A program made the position numbers and the translations under genes. 64,000 nt of DNA, taken from an uncultured Methanobrevibacter sp. (GTDB lineage: Archaea > Methanobacteriota > Methanobacteria > Methanobacteriales > Methanobacteriaceae). The notes below the pieces were generated by a model that saw only the letters and a program-made list of their open reading frames with translations, had not been told where the DNA came from and did no database searches. The stretch spans positions 1 through 64,000 of the forward strand of contig NZ_CAKVFS010000009.1 of assembly GCF_934746965.1 (NCBI RefSeq), given 5' to 3'. Positions 18,310 through 25,506 of this stretch are shown piece after piece (position 1 is the first letter of the stretch; the number at the start of each line of letters is the position of its first letter).

Positions 18310-18924
18310 ATGGTTAAGTTTTTAGGAGGATTAGGTGATAATTTGTTGAAAAATGTAGAAACGCCTACCTTTCTACCTGAAGATAATATAAGATTTGGTG
18401 TAAAATATTCTCCAGAATCTAAACCTCCAGTTATTGGAAGAAATCATACGATTCGTTCTAATTCAATTATCTATAATGATGTTGTAATTGGAGATAATTT
18501 TAGAACAGGTCATAATGTTGTTATTCGTGAAAATACGAACATTGGTGATGATGTTTTAATTGGAACTAACACAGTAATTGAAGGGGATGTTATAATTGGA
18601 AACGATGTTAGTATCCAATCTAATGTTTATATTCCTACTAATTCAGTAATTGAAGATAATGTTTTTATTGGACCTTGTGCTTGTTTTACTAATGATAAGT
18701 ATCCTGTTAGAATTAATTATGAATTACAAGGGCCAAGAATAAGAAGAGGTGCTTCAATTGGGGGTAACACTACATTTTTATCTAATGTGGAAATTGGTGA
18801 AGGATCTATTGTAGCTGCAGGTGCTATTGTTATTCATAGTGTCCCTCCTTTTTATTTAGCTATTGGGACACCTGCTAGAATCAAACCTCTTCCAGATCAT
18901 TTAAAAGTTCCAAATAAATTATAG
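18310..18924 (+). CDS. left-handed beta-helix (hexapeptide) acyltransferase
   Basis: 204-residue transferase of the LbH N-acyltransferase group, like sugar N-acetyltransferases (WlbB/FdtC type) that build surface polysaccharides. About six hexapeptide rungs are visible (IGDNFRTG, IGDDVLIG, IGNDVSIQ, VIEDNVFIG, IGGNTTFL, IGEGSIVAAG), with the loop CACFTNDKYP and the terminal AIGTPARIK. Start ATG after GAAGGTGC. Monocistronic, so the sugar substrate cannot be inferred. Confidence 0.85.
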   Translation: MVKFLGGLGDNLLKNVETPTFLPEDNIRFGVKYSPESKPPVIGRNHTIRSNSIIYNDVVIGDNFRTGHNVVIRENTNIGDDVLIGTNTVIEGDVIIGNDVSIQSNVYIPTNSVIEDNVFIGPCACFTNDKYPVRINYELQGPRIRRGASIGGNTTFLSNVEIGEGSIVAAGAIVIHSVPPFYLAIGTPARIKPLPDHLKVPNKL

Positions 18925-19038
18925 TTCGCATAATCTCAAACAACTTTCGAAAAGGTTATATACTAGTTTTTATAATATAAGTGATTGTTTAAATTAATTA
19001 ATTTTAATGTAAACAAAAATTTTAAAAAAGGAGATATT

Positions 19039-19197
19039 ATGTCTAAATGGAAATGTGTAGTTTGCGGGTACATTTATGACAGTGAAAAAGGTATACCAGA
19101 AAACGGCATTGAACCAGGTACTGAATTTGAAGATTTACCTGATGACTTTAAATGCCCAATGTGTGGAGCTGGTAAAGCTATGTTTAAACAAATATGA
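19039..19197 (+). CDS. rub: rubredoxin
   Basis: 52-residue electron carrier with one Fe(Cys)4 centre: WKCVVCGYIYD and FKCPMCGAGK. The frame could open at 18985, but AAAAGGAG just before 19039 and the typical MSKWKC start make ATG 19039 the choice. GGTTATATAC at 18952-18961 is a plausible TATA box. First of two tandem rubredoxin genes, probably serving oxygen or superoxide reduction in this anaerobe; no redox partner gene is adjacent. Confidence 0.95.
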   Translation: MSKWKCVVCGYIYDSEKGIPENGIEPGTEFEDLPDDFKCPMCGAGKAMFKQI

Positions 19198-19230
19198 GAA
19201 ATTTGTTTAATTAAGATAGGAGGAGTATTT

Positions 19231-19350
19231 ATGGCTTATGTATGTAAAGTGTGTGGTTATGTTTACGAAGGAGACGATTTTGAAGATTTGCCTGACGACT
19301 GGGTATGTCCCCTTTGTGGTGTAGGAAAAGACCAATTTGAAGAACAATAA
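19231..19350 (+). CDS. short-loop rubredoxin
   Basis: 39-residue rubredoxin: VCKVCGYVYEGD gives the first CxxCG and WVCPLCGVGKDQFEE the second. Compared with its 52-residue neighbour, the loop between the two cysteine pairs is about 12 residues shorter, shorter also than the ~45-residue short rubredoxins known from sulfate reducers. TAGGAGGAG is a strong ribosome binding site. Likely co-transcribed with the first rubredoxin, 33 bases upstream. Confidence 0.9.
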   Translation: MAYVCKVCGYVYEGDDFEDLPDDWVCPLCGVGKDQFEEQ

Positions 19351-19364
19351 TACTTTTTTGTTCT

Positions 19365-19967
19365 TCATTTTATTTTTTTTAAAATTTGTTTATTTTTAAA
19401 ATTAATTTTAGCTTTATTTTGATATTTTTCAAAAATATTTATTATATTTCTATTATCTTTTGAAACTAAATCATAGCTAATTTTAGTTGTAAACTCTTTC
19501 TTAATGATAGTTAATTTGTTATGTCTAATTTCACTTTCAATATTCTTTAAATCACAATAATCAAATATGATATTATAAACATCATAATATTCAACTTCAA
19601 TTATATCACTTAGTTCAATAGCTTCAAGAACTGATTTACTATAAGCCCGAACTAAACCACCAGCTCCAAGTTTGATTCCTCCAAAATATCTGGTAACTAC
19701 TGCAGTTATATTATGCAAATCATTTTTTCTCAAAGCATTTATCATAGGTTTACCTGCTGTTCCACTAGGTTCACCATTGTCATCATAACCTTCTCCATCA
19801 TTTGTAATGTATGCTGTACAATTATGAGTAGCATCATGATATTCCTGATTTATTTTTTGTATAATTTCTTTACTTTCCTTTTTAGTTTTACTTGGAAATA
19901 AAGAGCAAATAAATTGGGATTTTTTAATAGTTATTTCACTTTGAACAGCTTTTTCAATAGTTTTCAT
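19365..19967 (-). CDS. IMPACT/YigZ family protein
   Basis: ~200-residue member of the UPF0029/IMPACT (YigZ) family, linked to translation control in eukaryotes and of unclear role in archaea. The signature region GEPSGTAGKPM and VVTRYFGGIKLGAGGLVRAY lies at residues ~67-112. An upstream ATG at 19976 is in frame; I prefer 19967 (MKTIEKAV), but neither has a clear ribosome binding site. Convergent with the rubredoxin pair, 14 bases from the stop of the second. Confidence 0.88.
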   Translation of the reverse strand: MKTIEKAVQSEITIKKSQFICSLFPSKTKKESKEIIQKINQEYHDATHNCTAYITNDGEGYDDNGEPSGTAGKPMINALRKNDLHNITAVVTRYFGGIKLGAGGLVRAYSKSVLEAIELSDIIEVEYYDVYNIIFDYCDLKNIESEIRHNKLTIIKKEFTTKISYDLVSKDNRNIINIFEKYQNKAKINFKNKQILKKIK

Positions 19968-20037
19968 AAATATCATATAGTTTTATATATTTTGTAAACA
20001 TAATGTAAGATAACTAAATTATATTTAAGGTGGTATT

Positions 20038-20421
20038 TTGGCAAGTAAATCAGCTACATTATTAGTAGTTTTTGTAGTAGCTATTATTGCATTTTGTATA
20101 GCTAGTGTTTTTGCAGCTATGACTGGTGAGATAAACATTTTACCAAATAATGAAACAAATTTGTTGAATCTTTCAGATAATAATACCAGTGATACATCTA
20201 TTAATACTCAGTCATATGATAATTCTGGAAGTTCTGATTCTTCTAGTTACTCTTCATCTAGTGACTCTAGCTCTAGTTCTAGTTCATCTCAAAGTTATGA
20301 TTCTGGAAGTCATGAGTCTCCTAGTCCTTCTCAGGATTATTCTCAAGAAGGAGATTCTGATGGAAGTGGAAGTGGTGGAGCTTCTGAAGGTTCTGGCCAA
20401 GAGTCTAGTACTAATATTTAA
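20038..20421 (+). CDS. secreted/anchored serine-rich protein
   Basis: 127-residue protein with one N-terminal hydrophobic segment (ATLLVVFVVAIIAFCIA, residues ~6-22), followed by a low-complexity exterior domain dominated by Ser, Asp and Gly after residue 60. Start is TTG at 20038 behind AAGGTGG. It could be an anchored, glycosylated surface protein; no family is recognised. The alternative reading frame on the same strand (20189-20452) is a shadow of the serine codons. Confidence 0.7.
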   Translation: MASKSATLLVVFVVAIIAFCIASVFAAMTGEINILPNNETNLLNLSDNNTSDTSINTQSYDNSGSSDSSSYSSSSDSSSSSSSSQSYDSGSHESPSPSQDYSQEGDSDGSGSGGASEGSGQESSTNI

Positions 20422-20440
20422 TTTTATTACTTTTTATTTT

Positions 20441-21133
20441 TTAAAAATCTAAAAGCTTTTCAACATCAAATACAACAGAGTTAATAGCTAAATCAAAGAG
20501 TTGTTTTCCGTAGACTTCATCAACATAGACTCCATTTTCTTCAACATCTTTTGCACCTTCTTCAATGTTTGGATCATTTTCACGTGCTTGTTTAAAACCA
20601 TATAGACCAACTTCTTCATATTTGTTTAAATCAGTCTGATTTTTAATTTCCTTTTCATCAAGTATTTCTAAAACTTTTCCCATTGAAAGCTCACCACTTC
20701 CTCCATGAGGACCTTCTGAAGAAATAATTTTATTATTAAAAATAATAGTTAACTCAGTTTCATCTTCAATATCATATAATTCAGTCATTAAAGGTATGTT
20801 TCCACCATGTGAATTAACAATAACTACTTTTTTAATATCTAAATATTTTTTAGCAGAATTAAGGGTTTTAATTACATTTTGTTTTAATTCATCTAAAGAA
20901 ACATGAATTCCATGATCTATTTCATCTAATTCATAAGCTGGAAATATTATTCCAAGAAATTTAGCTCCACTTTCAAGTGATGCCTGAAAAGCTATATGTG
21001 CTCCAATTTTAGCATCAGTATCAATGGGTAATGCTGGACCATGATTTTCTAAATGGGATCCTAAAGCTATTATTCCAATTTTATGAACTTCAGGGTTTTT
21101 GATTTTTCCTGCTTTGTATCTTAATTCTGCCAT
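20441..21133 (-). CDS. arfB: FAPy deformylase ArfB (creatininase family)
   Basis: Metalloenzyme of archaeal riboflavin/F420 biosynthesis that removes formate from the product of GTP cyclohydrolase III. Creatininase-fold motifs: IIALGSHLENHGPALPIDTD (first metal site), VIVNSHGGN and GPHGGSGE. The N-terminus ELRYKAGKIKNPEVHKIGI matches methanogen ArfB. AGGTGG just upstream selects ATG 21133 over the in-frame GTG at 21142. It lies 13 bases behind the PUA gene, probably one operon. Confidence 0.88.
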   Translation of the reverse strand: MAELRYKAGKIKNPEVHKIGIIALGSHLENHGPALPIDTDAKIGAHIAFQASLESGAKFLGIIFPAYELDEIDHGIHVSLDELKQNVIKTLNSAKKYLDIKKVVIVNSHGGNIPLMTELYDIEDETELTIIFNNKIISSEGPHGGSGELSMGKVLEILDEKEIKNQTDLNKYEEVGLYGFKQARENDPNIEEGAKDVEENGVYVDEVYGKQLFDLAINSVVFDVEKLLDF

Positions 21134-21146
21134 TTGTACCACCTAT

Positions 21147-21629
21147 TTATAATTCAAAATTCCAGATGTCGTCTCCAACATAATGTTTTGTTTCAATAGC
21201 TTTTCCAGAATCATTTTCAACCATTTCTTCACCTGTAATTAAACTTACTCCAATAGCTAATGGTTTTCCATGTGTTTCATCAACAATTAAAACAATATCT
21301 TCTGGCGCAATATCCTCATCAGCAGCTACGATTCCAGGACTCATAATGTCCGCACCATTGCTTACAAAACGGATAGCACCCATATCTACAGTTACTTTTT
21401 TTCCATGAATTTCATTAGCTAGTGCTGCTTTTAGAGTTGGAAATGGTTTGTCATCTATTATGATGATGTAAGGTTCACCATCAACTAAAATAAATGAATT
21501 TGGTTCTGCTTCAAGTATTTCTACATTTTTTTTATTTTGGAGTAATTCACTATATTCTCCTAATTCGTTTTTTATTTCTTTAATTTTCTTTTTTTTCAAG
21601 AAATTTCTTTTTTTAACTTTTATAGTCAT
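21147..21629 (-). CDS. PUA-domain RNA-binding protein (MCTS1-like)
   Basis: 160-residue protein with a helical N-terminal domain (~1-75) and a C-terminal PUA domain (~78-155: VTVDMGAIRFVSNGADIMSPG and VLIVDETHGKPLAIG, MVENDSGKAIE). This is the archaeal MCT-1/Tma20-like group, related to translation re-initiation factors. Upstream of arfB and probably cotranscribed. Strong inverted repeat 50-83 bases upstream of its start may control it. Confidence 0.88.
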   Translation of the reverse strand: MTIKVKKRNFLKKKKIKEIKNELGEYSELLQNKKNVEILEAEPNSFILVDGEPYIIIIDDKPFPTLKAALANEIHGKKVTVDMGAIRFVSNGADIMSPGIVAADEDIAPEDIVLIVDETHGKPLAIGVSLITGEEMVENDSGKAIETKHYVGDDIWNFEL

Positions 21630-21995
21630 AGTTTTTTCCCATACCTTAATTTTAATATGTTGTATTATTTACTTTGTATTTATTATACTTTTTTTGATTA
21701 GAGTATAATAAAATAAAATTCAGTTAAATTTTTTAATAACTTAGTCTAAAATAAATTTAATTGTCTTATATGGTGTAAATTCCTGTTTAAATAGGGATTT
21801 ATATTATATAATTAGCTAAAACAAACTAAACATTTATATACTAGTAAGAGTATATAATTTAATATTAGTTTTAATTAGGTTTTGTCTTATCTAAACTTGA
21901 TTATATTATGTCTAATATTAAAAAAGTAATTAATTTCAAATTACTTTAAATTTATAAAAATACAATAAAAAATTATAGTAATATAAGGTGATAAT
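21630..21995. promoter_or_regulatory. divergent promoter region with two inverted repeats
   Basis: 366 bases between the PUA gene (minus) and the LSm gene (plus). Two inverted repeats stand out: TTTATTATACT/AGTATAATAAA (21679-21689/21702-21712, 11-base perfect arms), and TTATATACT/AGTATATAA (21834-21842/21849-21857, 9-base arms). Both contain TATA-like sequence, so they may be operators over the promoters of the two divergent genes. No RNA gene or protein frame is supported here. Confidence 0.5.
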
Positions 21996-22226
21996 ATGAG
22001 CGGACAAAATGTTCAAAGACCACTTGATGCGTTAGGTAAATCTGTGAACTCTCCAGTTTTAATAAAACTTAAAGGAGATCGTGAATTTAGAGGAATACTC
22101 AAAAGTTTTGACTTACATATGAACTTAGTTCTTAATGATGCAGAAGAACTCCAAGATGGAGAAGTTACTAGAAGACTTGGTGTTGTGCTCATTAGAGGAG
22201 ACAATATTGTCTATATCTCACCATAA
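21996..22226 (+). CDS. LSm (Sm-like) RNA-binding protein
   Basis: 76-residue archaeal Sm protein that forms a heptameric RNA-binding ring. Sm1: PVLIKLKGDREFRGILKSFD and HMNLVL; Sm2: VLIRGDNIVYI. AAGGTGATA precedes the ATG. Followed by L37e, the conserved lsm-rpl37e pair of euryarchaea. Confidence 0.95.
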   Translation: MSGQNVQRPLDALGKSVNSPVLIKLKGDREFRGILKSFDLHMNLVLNDAEELQDGEVTRRLGVVLIRGDNIVYISP

Positions 22227-22284
22227 GTACTATTTTAATTCTAATATTTGTAATAAACGAACTGATTAATTAGGAGGTGTATCA

Positions 22285-22473
22285 GTGTCAAAAGGTACTC
22301 CATCAATGGGTAAAAAGAATAAAAAGACCCATATAAGATGCAGGAGATGTGGAAGAAACACTTACCACATACATAAAAAAGTTTGTGCTTCCTGTGGATT
22401 CGGTAAATCTAAAAGGATTAGAAGATACAGTTGGCAAAACAAAAAACCAACTACTAGAAAAAGATTAGTTTAA
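22285..22473 (+). CDS. rpl37e: ribosomal protein L37e
   Basis: 62-residue basic zinc-ribbon large-subunit protein: GTPSMGKKNKKTHIRCRRCG at the N-terminus and CASCGFGKSKRIRRYSW in the second half. GTG start at 22285 after TAGGAGGTG. Forms an operon with LSm and ends at the hairpin terminator just downstream. Confidence 0.96.
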   Translation: MSKGTPSMGKKNKKTHIRCRRCGRNTYHIHKKVCASCGFGKSKRIRRYSWQNKKPTTRKRLV

Positions 22474-22487
22474 GTTGGTAATATTTG

Positions 22488-22530
22488 GAAGATTATTTAT
22501 TTAATCTTCAATAATCCTATTTTTTCTATT
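22488..22530 (+). terminator. hairpin terminator behind rpl37e
   Basis: Inverted repeat GAAGATTA (22488-22495) / TAATCTTC (22502-22509), loop TTTATT, followed by a T-rich stretch. It begins 15 bases after the rpl37e stop codon. Confidence 0.75.
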
Positions 22531-22720
22531 TTATAAAAAAACTTATTTTAGCTATTTTTCATTAATTACTTTGTATTTGGTTTATAATTTTTTTAACTAT
22601 TATAATTTAGGTATACTTAATAAATAGTTATATTTATAAATAAGTTCTGTAATATACATCATGCAATGAATAGGTTATTTTTTTTTAGTAAAATAACTGA
22701 AGTTTCATGGGGGTTTAATC

Positions 22721-23131
22721 ATGACTCAATTAAAAGATATTGTTAAAAAAGAGAACATAAACTTAGATGAATATGTAACCTTTGTAACAGATAATGAGGA
22801 AGTACTTGCAGCTAATGTGAAGTATGTTAAAATTAAACAAAGGCAAGATCATTTAATGGGTATAACATTTAATATAAACCCTAAACAATTGAAAGAAGTT
22901 GATGGATTTTTTAATTCTTTAACTTCTGGTGAAAGAATTTTTTACAATATTAGTCAAACTGGTTATATTCCTGTAAATTATAGGGGAATGTTGCCAATTT
23001 CTAAAAATGTAACACATAATCCTGAAGAAACATTTTCAATAACAATAATGGTAGATCCAGCTATTAATATTCCTAAAGATAGTTATGCTGAACCTACATG
23101 TAATAATTGTGTGTTTCATCATATAAAATAG
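22721..23131 (+). CDS. unknown protein, first of a tandem paralogous pair
   Basis: 136-residue protein that I do not recognise. It is clearly homologous to its downstream neighbour: both have KYVKIKxR/EGQ..LMG/A, a block predicting a FF..L/F..SE/GE element, then NI..TG....VN(Y/F)RG. The C-terminus holds CNNCVFH, a possible metal or disulfide pair absent from the second copy. No signal peptide or membrane helix. Predicted beta-rich. The pair precedes a flavodoxin-ferredoxin gene, only two bases from the second copy, so a shared redox context is possible. Confidence 0.6.
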   Translation: MTQLKDIVKKENINLDEYVTFVTDNEEVLAANVKYVKIKQRQDHLMGITFNINPKQLKEVDGFFNSLTSGERIFYNISQTGYIPVNYRGMLPISKNVTHNPEETFSITIMVDPAINIPKDSYAEPTCNNCVFHHIK

Positions 23132-23140
23132 GTGTAAAAT

Positions 23141-23533
23141 ATGGATGATAATGGAATAAGTCCTTATATAACAATGACTAAAGTTCGTTCTGGTGAAAAA
23201 CTTCAAATTGAACAAAAATATGTTAAAATTAGAGAAGGACAAAATAAATTGATGGCTGTTAGTTATCAAGCTCCAATTTTTGAAATGGTTGAGCTTGAAA
23301 GGTTTTTTGATGATTTTGCTCCTTCTGAAAAAATAAAATTTAATATTGGTGGAACAGGAAGTTTTGGTGTAAATTTCAGGGGAATTATTGAAGGAAATCA
23401 AAAGAATTTTAGTAAAAATATTGATCATAAAATAATTCTTTTAGAAGAGTATAAATGTCCTAAAAAAGATGAATATACTATTCCGAAAAGATCTTCTAAA
23501 TTTGTACCTAAAGTAGCTCAAAAATCTAAATAA
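23141..23533 (+). CDS. unknown protein, second of a tandem paralogous pair
   Basis: 130-residue paralogue of the preceding gene, with the shared blocks KYVKIREGQNKLMAVSY, ELERFFDDFAPSEKIKFNI and GTGSFGVNFRGII. It lacks the CxxC of the first copy but ends with a basic tail. Start follows the first gene by nine bases behind AGGTGTA. Its stop is directly followed by the start of the EFR1-like gene, so the three genes form an operon. Function unknown. Confidence 0.6.
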   Translation: MDDNGISPYITMTKVRSGEKLQIEQKYVKIREGQNKLMAVSYQAPIFEMVELERFFDDFAPSEKIKFNIGGTGSFGVNFRGIIEGNQKNFSKNIDHKIILLEEYKCPKKDEYTIPKRSSKFVPKVAQKSK

Positions 23534-23534
23534 T

Positions 23535-24293
23535 ATGATAATCTATTATTCTGCAACTGGAAACTGCAAATATGTTGCAAATAGGATAGCCAGTAAAACA
23601 CAAGACATGGCTCAATCTATGATTGGATATGATGGTTCTATTTATTTGGAAAAAGGTGAATCTTTAGGTATTGTAGTTCCCGCTCACTTCTGGGGTCTTC
23701 CTACATTTGTTGATGGGTTTTTATCAAAGATTGATATAAAATCTGCTGATAAAAATCCCTACATTTTTTTAATTGCTACTTTTGGAACAAGTCCTGGGTA
23801 CTGTTGTGGATATCTTGCTAATTTAATAGAATCTAAAGGATTTAGTGTATCTGCTAAATTCACTATTTTAATGGTTGATACATGGACGCCAGTTTTTAAT
23901 TTATCAGATAATGATAAAATTAATAAAAAGACTTTAAATTCTGATAAACAGATTGAAGATGTAATTTCTAAAATTGAATGTAAAAAAGAGGGCGATTTTG
24001 TTAAAAGGAAATTACCTAAATTTGTCTGTGATATTTTTAGAAAACTTACTAAATCTTATAGAAAAACCAGTCATTTGCATGTTAATGAAAAATGTATTGG
24101 ATGTGGATTATGTAAAAATAAATGTCCAGTTGAAGCTATTGAATTACAGATGAAAAAACCAATCTGGATTAAAAATGAGTGTGTCATGTGTTTGAGGTGC
24201 CTTCATCTGTGTCCTAATTTTGCAATTCAATATGATAATAGGACTAAAAATCATGGACAATACTTAAATCCACATATAAATTCTCTGGATTAA
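23535..24293 (+). CDS. EFR1-type flavodoxin-ferredoxin fusion protein
   Basis: 252-residue protein with an N-terminal flavodoxin-like domain (YYSATGNCKYVA FMN-phosphate loop, residues ~4-15) and a C-terminal two-cluster ferredoxin domain (CIGCGLCKNKCPVEAI and CVMCLRCLHLCP, residues ~190-235). EFR1-family proteins of this layout are common in anaerobes and are thought to pass electrons between flavin and Fe-S centres. Starts one base after the preceding stop. The end overlaps the convergent gene by four bases. Confidence 0.85.
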   Translation: MIIYYSATGNCKYVANRIASKTQDMAQSMIGYDGSIYLEKGESLGIVVPAHFWGLPTFVDGFLSKIDIKSADKNPYIFLIATFGTSPGYCCGYLANLIESKGFSVSAKFTILMVDTWTPVFNLSDNDKINKKTLNSDKQIEDVISKIECKKEGDFVKRKLPKFVCDIFRKLTKSYRKTSHLHVNEKCIGCGLCKNKCPVEAIELQMKKPIWIKNECVMCLRCLHLCPNFAIQYDNRTKNHGQYLNPHINSLD

Positions 24294-24640
24294 TCGATTA
24301 CACTTGGAACTTCATCTTCTACAGCATCCCAAAGCTCTGGAGCCCAACCTTGTGAACCATTAATTACCATATCTAAAAGTCTTACTTTTCCATCTTTAAA
24401 ACGGAACAACCTGTAGTCTTGTTGGGTTTTTTTAGCAGTTCCTTCTTTGTTACAATCAAGATATAAACCTTCATCATATTCTTCCTGGAAGTCTCCAGCT
24501 TTTACAAAATCTCCAACAAGTGAATATCCATTTTTCACAGTTTTATCTAATTTTTCTACGGTTTTCAACCATCCACCTTGAGCTCTAAATTTTATATCAG
24601 GGTCGATTTTTTTTATTTCTTCAAACCAGTTTAATTTCAT
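24290..24640 (-). CDS. unknown protein of 116 residues
   Basis: Soluble, acidic protein without signal peptide or membrane segment; I do not recognise the family. The open frame extends upstream to 24706 but the first 22 residues look untranslated (low quality, AT-driven); ATG 24640 (MKLNWFEEIKKID) is a better start. Notable blocks are AQGGWLKTVEKL and WAPELWDAVEDE. Convergent overlap of four bases with the EFR1-type gene. Confidence 0.6.
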   Translation of the reverse strand: MKLNWFEEIKKIDPDIKFRAQGGWLKTVEKLDKTVKNGYSLVGDFVKAGDFQEEYDEGLYLDCNKEGTAKKTQQDYRLFRFKDGKVRLLDMVINGSQGWAPELWDAVEDEVPSVID

Positions 24641-24821
24641 AATTACCAAATCCTTGTTATGTTTAATATTGGATGATTTTGTTTTATAAATAAACAGTAA
24701 GAGCATTTGGAAATTATTAATCTTAATAACAATAGTTATATATACTTCTTTTTATAACTATATATTTATATAAGCATAAAAACAAATTTTATATCATATT
24801 TAAAGAAGATTGGTCTTTATT

Positions 24822-25493
24822 ATGAATTTACTAGAAAAATTTAACATAGTCCCAAACGATAAGCATCTTTATGATGTTGCATTTACTCATGGATCTTATG
24901 GAACAAAACACAAGTTGGATTATACTTATGAAAGATTAGAGTTTTTAGGAGATTCTGTTTTGAATATGATAGTTTCAGAATATCTATTTAAACAGTATCC
25001 AGATTATGAAGAAGGTAAATTAACCAAATTACGAGCAAATTATGTCTGTCAAACAGCATTAATTTATTATTCTCATGAATTGGGATTAGATAAACATATT
25101 AAAATATCTGGTGATGATAGTAAAATCACTGAAAATGAAGTTTTATCAATTACTGCAGATATTTTTGAATCATTTCTAGGAGCAATATTTTTAGATCAAG
25201 GTATAGAATTTGCAAAAGACTACATCTCTAAAATTATATTTCCATATATTGATGCTAAAAAAGTATTTTTCTTTGATTATAAATCAGTAATAAAAGAATA
25301 TGGGGATGCACAGGAAGTAGATATTGAATATAAAATAATTGATGAATGTGGAGTTCCACATAATAAAACTTTCATAATATCTATTTTAATTGATGGAAAA
25401 GAAATGGGTGTAGGTAAAGGTAAAAATAAAAAAGAAGCTGAACAAGCTGCTTCAAAACAAGCTATGAAAAAACTAAAAATACAAAAATATTAA
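24822..25493 (+). CDS. rnc: ribonuclease III (bacterial-type)
   Basis: Double-strand-specific endoribonuclease: RNase III domain with the signature ERLEFLGDSVLN (residues ~38-49) and second acidic motif TADIFESFLGAIFLDQG (~108-124), then a C-terminal dsRNA-binding domain ending KNKKEAEQAASKQAMKKL. All catalytic acidic residues are present. RNase III is common in bacteria but patchy in archaea, suggesting acquisition. ATG 24822 is preferred to TTG 24810. Directly followed by metX 13 bases later. Confidence 0.93.
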   Translation: MNLLEKFNIVPNDKHLYDVAFTHGSYGTKHKLDYTYERLEFLGDSVLNMIVSEYLFKQYPDYEEGKLTKLRANYVCQTALIYYSHELGLDKHIKISGDDSKITENEVLSITADIFESFLGAIFLDQGIEFAKDYISKIIFPYIDAKKVFFFDYKSVIKEYGDAQEVDIEYKIIDECGVPHNKTFIISILIDGKEMGVGKGKNKKEAEQAASKQAMKKLKIQKY

Positions 25494-25506
25494 AAAGGTG
25501 TCTTTG

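Noticed and set aside
20189..20452. Plus-strand frame rich in Leu and Val overlapping the serine-rich gene
   Set aside because: Off-frame reading of serine codons (TCT/AGT), with no ribosome binding site; the other frame has a start, a membrane helix and a matching site.
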